34,379 nt of DNA from assembly GCA_022925895.1 (NCBI GenBank), contig JAKSYS010000661.1, positions 1 to 34,379 of the forward strand. Reading direction: 5' to 3'. The stretch comes from Fragilaria crotonensis. Lineage: Eukaryota; Bacillariophyta; Fragilariophyceae; Fragilariales; Fragilariaceae. The translations under genes and the position numbers were made by a program. Under the pieces are notes generated by a model that was given only the letters and a program-made list of their open reading frames with translations, did no database searches and had not been told where the DNA came from. Positions 28,822-34,379 of the stretch are shown in pieces; the first letter of the stretch is position 1, and each line of letters opens with the position of its first letter.

Positions 28822-30925
28822 ATGAAGATCTCTTGCAACGCGTTCGTTTCCATCCTCCTTCTCCTCGGGTCACACTTGACCGAGACGACTGTTGCTTTTC
28901 AACTGACTCCATTGACTACTACAACATCTACAAGAACTTCTACAGCTCGATTGGCAACGATTGCTCCCAATGGAGCGTCATCCATGACATCATCGGCACG
29001 GGATAGTACAACTGTCGCTGCCGCACCCAAAGGCTCAACGTTGGAGAAAGAGTACCAAACAAGTGGTTACTTTGGGACCAGCATCGGACAATCGTGAAAT
29101 GATTGAAAAATTATTTCTCGCAGGTGCCGATGTCTTTCGTCTCAATTTTTCTCATGGATCACAAGAACAAAAAAAAGAATTGTTGGATACGATTCGTCAA
29201 GTCGAAGAAAAGTATTCTCATCCCATTTGTGTTTTGGGAGATTTGCAAGGACCAAAATTGCGTGTCGGAGAATTCTCCAAGGAATATGAAATTCTAGAGA
29301 AGGGACAAACCTTTCGTCTCGATAGTGATTCGGCCAAGGGTGACAACACTCGTGTCATGTTGCCACATCCTGAAATTTTGGCGGCAAGTGAAATTGGACA
29401 TTCACTCTTGGTCGATGATGGGAAAGTCAAATTGACAGTCATTGGAAAAGCACAAGACAATACATGGTTGGATTGTCGTGTTGATGTTCCAGGAAAGATT
29501 AGCAATCGCAAGGTACGTTGTTGTTGTTTGTTTGTATGTATTGTTTTTATGCATGTTCAGTCGTATTCGCCACGTTACTCACACACACACACTATCCACA
29601 CACAACAGGGTGTCAACACTCCAGATTCCATCCTTGAAATTAGTCCATTGACCCCCAAGGACCGTTCGGATTTGGAATACATGTTGGGAATTGGGGTCGA
29701 TTGGGTCGCCCTCTCTTTTGTTCAGAGACCATCTGACATTGAAGAAATCATCCAACTCATTGATGAAAAGTTACCACCAGGACAATTCAAACCATGCATC
29801 ATGGCCAAGATTGAAAAGCCATCGTGCTTTGATGGTGACAATTTGGAAAAGATTGTCGAATTGTGCAATGGAATCATGGTGGCACGTGGTGATTTGGGTG
29901 TCGAATGGTACGTCGTATTTGTTGTTATTGTTATCATTGTTATTATTCCTTGTCCAATCTGTATATATACTCATTGTACTTGTTCACCTCGTTTTACCAC
30001 AAAACGAACACATACATGCACGTTACCCACACATATACACACAGCCCACCCGAAGATGTTCCATTGTTGCAAAAACAAATCATTGATGAATGTCGTCGAC
30101 AGGGAACACCCGTGGTGGTTGCCACTCAGATGCTCGAATCCATGATTGATTCTCCCACCCCCACTCGTGCCGAAGCCAGTGATGTGGCGACTGCCATTTA
30201 CGATGGTGCGGATGCCATTATGCTTTCCGCCGAGAGTGCTGCTGGCAAGTATCCCGAAGAGAGTGTTGCCATGCAACAACGCATCATCAACCGTGTCGAA
30301 AGTGATGGTCATTATCGTAACCTATTGGAACAGAATGCTCCATCGCCTGGCAATACACCCACGGATGCCATGATTGTGGCAGCCCGACAAATTTGTCAAA
30401 CCATTAGTGCCAAGGCCATTGTTTGCTTTTCTCTTCGTGGAACGACGGTCTTGAGAGCATCCAAGAAGAGACCATCTGTTCCAATCTTGGCTCTTTGTCC
30501 TTTCAAGGAGACGGCACGTCAGTTGGCTCTCAGTTGGGGTGTCTACCCTGATTTGCCAAAGGCTGGATCGTATGGATATTCTGTCTCGGAAGATGACATG
30601 TTCAATGATGGACGTAAGTGTTGTTATATTGATTCGATTGTGACAATTGTGTGCTTGGAAATCAAATGTTCTGACTGTATTTTGCCCTCCCCTGTTCTCA
30701 TTATAATACTACACAGCCATGATTGAACGTGATACGGATGATTTTGATCTTGTCCTTCGTAACGCATGCCGTGCCGCCCTCAAGAAGGGACTCGTGAATG
30801 ACCCCAATGATCTCTTGGTGGTCACGGCAGGACTTCCATTCGGTACTCCTGGTGCTGCCAACGTTCTGCGCATTGTTCCTGCGGCAGGACCATCGTGCTG
30901 GGATGGAGTCTGCCGTGTCGATTAA
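28822..30925 (+). CDS. PYK: Pyruvate kinase, plastid-targeted type (three introns)
   Basis: Pyruvate kinase converts phosphoenolpyruvate and ADP to pyruvate and ATP. The start at 28822 gives a signal peptide ending at TTVA/FQL, followed by a Ser/Thr/Ala-rich transit-like stretch. A Phe at +1 of the cleavage site is the diatom plastid-import signature. Exons are 28822-29512, 29609-29907, 30045-30613 and 30717-30925, all joined by GT-AG introns. Motifs are [35 protein letters not shown], the active-site IMAKIEKPS with its Lys, ARGDLGVE with the Mg-binding acids, and TQMLESMI...[10 protein letters not shown]. The C-terminal regulatory domain follows ([15 protein letters not shown]). About 590 residues. 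One extra G at about 29043-29044 breaks the frame between the transit region and the catalytic domain; the second frame reads cleanly from RKSTKQVV. It converges with the helicase gene, 114 bp apart. Confidence 0.93.
29513..29608 (+). other. Intron 1 of pyruvate kinase
   Basis: GTACGT...CAACAG, 96 bp, phase 0, with a CA microsatellite. It contains no stop in frame, so unspliced RNA would stay open. Confidence 0.88.
29908..30044 (+). other. Intron 2 of pyruvate kinase
   Basis: GTACGT...CACACAG, 137 bp. Removal joins ...GDLGVE to [13 protein letters not shown], as expected for the family. Confidence 0.85.
30614..30716 (+). other. Intron 3 of pyruvate kinase
   Basis: GTAAGT...CTACACAG, 103 bp. 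Removal joins ...DDMFNDG to [14 protein letters not shown] in one frame. Confidence 0.87.
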
Positions 30926-31039
30926 GATTCTATTATTATTACACACAAGCAAAAACATGCATTGTCGACGACTACTGCTCAGGGTGTGCATATCCATAAT
31001 AGAAAAAGGATCTACGGTAGATAGGATACACTACGTCAT

Positions 31040-34000
31040 CTATAACAAAGAGAGTCTATTTCTTTTCTTCTTACCACCTTTGGGCTTTCGATCTTCTTGG
31101 GCTGCTTGGAGCTTGGCATTCAATGCAGCTGATTTCTTCGTATCTTTTTCACAGTTGGGGTGGAGGCTTTGCAATCAAAATACCATTGATAATGGTTCGG
31201 TAATTACCAGTTCCTTCCACTTTACGACCATGCGAATTCTGAACCTTGTCAATTTGAGAATCCAGGAATGCCATGTCGTCGTCCAGATCATCACGACTAC
31301 TCAAGTCATCCGCAGGTTTCTTCTTCGCAGGTGGAACTGACGAGCCACCGAGTTTTTGTCCACCCTTTTCTTATTCCAAGCCTTCCCACTAGGTGGAGGC
31401 GGTATTATTGCGGCTGGCTTGCAGATGCCCTTGTGCCCTGCTGTCGCTGTCGTCGTTCCAATGCTAAACTGGCCAAGAGAGAGTTCGGTGGAATATCATT
31501 GTCAATGGCTGGCTTGGCTTGCTCGTCTGCGCCTTGGTCGTCTTCATCATCGTCGTCTTCGCTATCATCGTCATCATCATCACTATCAAGACTTGAAATG
31601 CAGACGCCTTGCCGAGTGTTCCAACTTCATCGCCGTCCCTCATCTTCCTGAACTTCTAGAATCATTTCGTCACTCCTTGGTTCAACAATCTCTTGTAAAA
31701 CCACTGGCTCTGGGGCGGTTCCTCCAGGGATTTTGACAATAATGTGTCGATCAACTCCCTCAACTCCTTCGCTTCGGTGTTCTATTCCCAACTCGGTCGC
31801 ACGTTCATGGATAAGACGCCGATCATTCTTGGACAAATGAGTGCCCATGACTTTCATGTCGCCGGGATTGCCTTTTTGGGCAAATTCCGTAATCTGATCC
31901 ACGAGAGAAGTAACCCTTTCTTGCTCCTTTTTCGCAAAATGGTCTCGATTCGTTGGCTTTTTCCCTGTCATCGGATCGCTTTTGCTTGTGGGGCTGGATT
32001 CCCCCATGAGCTTGTTCAATTCCAGTTCCGCAAGTTCCAAATCTCCTTGGATATCCGATTGGTGATACTCCGCCGCCGATCGATATTCGCCATGCTGTTC
32101 CATCCAATCAATCAAACCACCAATGAATTTGCTCTTCGTCACAGTTTCCGTATCACAAATGACAGCACAGTGACGTTTGGCACGAGTAATGGCAACATTA
32201 AGACGTCGCGAATCACAGGAATCCAATCACACCCCTGTGATTGCAGCGCACAAACTAAGAACCACGGCCTCACGTTCGCCACCTGAAAGCCATCGACGGA
32301 CCGAATTTCAAGCTTCGGTGCTATCTCAGGCAATAAAAGCGTTCTCAGCAACTCGACTTGTCCATTGTAGGGCGATATGACTGCGATTTCTTCGGGTTTA
32401 ATTCCTGCACGCAGCAGCGTCTGGACGTGTTGGACGACCAATTGTGCCTCACCTTGATTGAATCGCGACCCGGCGCTCGTTTCGCCCTCTTCCATACCAC
32501 AACCGGCCGTGTCAACTAGCAAAAGTGCTGGTTGTTCGCGATCTTCTCCATCATCACTAACATTGCCATCATTGTTGCTGGCATGACGATGTGTGCCAAT
32601 CATCAGGTCTGACAAGACGTGTTGCGCCACCGATTCGTGGGTACGTAATTGTCCGTGGTACATGGCACCGCTCGCCCAGTCGGCAATGGACTGATGCATG
32701 CGATATTGTACTTGGAGCATGCGCGATACTCAGATCTACATTCCGCTCGTAGAGTTTCAAAATTCGTTCAAACAAGGTAATCGATAGCCCTTGTTGAACC
32801 TTTGGATCATGACTCTTGATGGTGGGAGGGAGCTGACAATGATCACCGGCCAGAACAAGTCGTTTGCCTTTGAGAATGGGAATCCAACACGATGCTTCTA
32901 GAGCTTGAGCCGCTTCATCGATAATGACTAAATCAAATTCCATATCCTTGAGTATTCGGTTGGCGGCACCGACTGTCGTACAGAGTATAACCTGAGCATC
33001 CCGCAGCAGCGATTGAACTACTTTGGTTTCTCGTTGCCGAACTTCCTGTCGCAACAATTTGACTTCGCGATAGGCAGTACGCTTGTCGTCCGTCCCTCGT
33101 GATCGTGATGATGATGATTTCTTCGGTCGGAGCAAGATTTGTAGATATGATTGCAATTCCTGTCGGACGGCTTGTACAATTTCTGTTCCCTCGGCGTTTT
33201 GAACTTGTGCTTCTAGTGAGTATTGAAGAATACCAGGTTTGATTCTTGCTGGATGTCCAATGCGAACTGCCCGAATTCGTGATGCTGGTGTTTTCTTGTT
33301 ACTGTTGCCATTCAGCTGTTGGGATTGGACGATGCGTTCCAAGACATTATCAACCACAACATGCACTGTGCTAGAACCTTGTACTTGTGATGGTGAACAG
33401 CTTGTTGAATGAGTTCTGCTACTGTACTGGTTTTCCTGTACCGGGAGGACCATGAATGAGCGACACGTGACGATCGGGATGTAAGGAAAAGGCAATAGCA
33501 TCGAGTTGACTCTCGTCAAGATTGGGATTGTAGGGATTTGTTGTTGCTATTGTGGACTGTGGTGCACCTGCTGTTGATGATGATGTTGATCCTGGTACAC
33601 AGTATTGTTGACCGGAAAAGATGGCCTGGACCACATTTCCGTAAAGTGCATGTGAAGCTCCATGACGTTCTAAATCAGTAAGTGCTTGCATCATTTTGTT
33701 GTGTACCTCCGCGGAACTCTTGGGAACAATGGAGAATGGAGGTGATCCTAGAATGGTGGTTTCTTCCTCGCCACTCGTCGTGGATGTTTTTGTGGTTGCA
33801 TCATTATTAGCATGAGTCTTCCCAAAGAGAGCGATCGATATGAATGTTTCATCAACCTGACTGACAACTCCTCCTTCTCCTTGCATTCCCTGTCGTTGAT
33901 TGTTACCAAACGCTGTCGCAGACGACGAGGATGATTTGGACAATATTTGTATTTCATCTCCCGTTGTAAAGCGATGTTGTGGCAGCAAGCATTTTCCTTT

Positions 34001-34291
34001 CTCATTCGTATCCGTATCAAATCCCAGTGTCACGACTGTCCTACCATATAATCCTACAGACACTTGAAGTAGCGCCAGATTTCGTAGGACGACAGGTGCA
34101 GATGTAGGTTCTGCTGGCGCTCCATGTTGCTGTTGTTTTTCTGCTGCTGTTGCTGCTGCTCTTCCACCAGTCTCACTCGCCAATTCCGCTGCCAACAACA
34201 CTCGTTGGAGACTCACGAATTCCCATATCTGCTCATCAATGGATGGCAAGCTTTGCGATCCGCCGCTGACTCCTTCCGTCATCACAATCAT
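31040..34291 (-). CDS. IGHMBP2: IGHMBP2/SMUBP-2-like SF1B helicase with R3H domain (frame interrupted)
   Basis: UPF1-like superfamily 1B helicase of the IGHMBP2 group, an ATP-dependent 5'-3' RNA/DNA helicase linked to ribosomes and translation in animals. In order on the minus strand: an N-terminal barrel-like region; [13 protein letters not shown] and Walker A GPPGTGK (about 33440-33465); [14 protein letters not shown] (about 32910); [27 protein letters not shown] (about 32700); [20 protein letters not shown] (about 32190); an R3H domain [20 protein letters not shown] (about 31830); and an acidic stretch. The tail ends [19 protein letters not shown] and [15 protein letters not shown] (31040-31250). 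Breaks lie near 33431 (a missing A right after Walker A), 33370 (motif Ia damaged, more than one base), 32730, 32280, 32240, 31640 and 31400. The ATG at 34291 is preferred because upstream frames lack an ATG. The animal AN1 zinc finger is not seen. Confidence 0.87.
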
Positions 34292-34379
34292 ATGTTGTAA
34301 TGTTTCATGCTCGACGAAATCGTTGTATGGACACACGCTCGCCCGTACTCAACCTCCAACACCGAGTACTGCTTCATGT

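Noticed and set aside
1-34379. tRNA or rRNA genes
   Set aside because: No cloverleaf A/B-box combination or rRNA core sequence was recognised by eye; a covariance-model scan was not possible.

Overview
The window reads as nuclear DNA of a diatom, most likely a pennate one. The evidence is short GT-AG introns, a pyruvate kinase with a signal peptide and a Phe-type cleavage site (the diatom plastid-import pattern), a Ty1/copia element of the diatom CoDi type, secreted Hint and LRR proteins with Ala/Pro/Thr/Ser linkers, and conserved eukaryotic genes (COP9 signalosome subunit 2, ribosome-biogenesis factor RLP24, an IGHMBP2-type helicase). All assignments come from reading the sequence; no searches were run.

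Layout. 1-4.1 kb: no confident intact gene, but two decayed fragments of the 3' part of a JmjC-type gene. 4.1-5.5 kb: CSN2 (+). 5.5-7.1 kb: intergenic, with a small foldback carrying two CRE-type palindromes. 7.1-8.9 kb: a secreted protein with a 12-nt-repeat linker and a Hedgehog-type Hint domain (+). 9.1-11.1 kb: the full JmjC/cupin-8 gene (-). 11.6-13.9 kb: a transmembrane LRR protein (+) convergent with RLP24 (-). 14-18.4 kb: a nest of non-autonomous inverted-repeat elements, two of which have recognisable target-site duplications. 18.6-21.5 kb: a second, decayed copy of the LRR-RLP24 pair. 22.5-28.0 kb: a complete copia-type LTR retrotransposon with a 5-bp target-site duplication. 28.8-30.9 kb: plastid-type pyruvate kinase with three introns (+). 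31.0-34.3 kb: IGHMBP2-like helicase with an R3H domain (-).

Three themes stand out. First, many conserved genes are broken by single-base losses, mostly in short homopolymer runs, with homology continuing in the next frame. This happens in housekeeping genes as well as in the transposon, so uncorrected long-read consensus errors are at least as likely as pseudogenisation. Second, local duplication is frequent: LRR-RLP24 twice, the JmjC 3' part three times, and a 277-bp tandem inside a TIR element. Third, the retrotransposon has a 15-bp perfect inverted repeat linking an internal LTR site to the position just after the 5' LTR where a primer-binding site should lie. This suggests self-primed reverse transcription of the Tf1 kind in a copia-type element, and it is the most novel observation here. 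In the same element the pol reading frame continues through the U3 part of the 3' LTR and stops at the start of that complementary segment.
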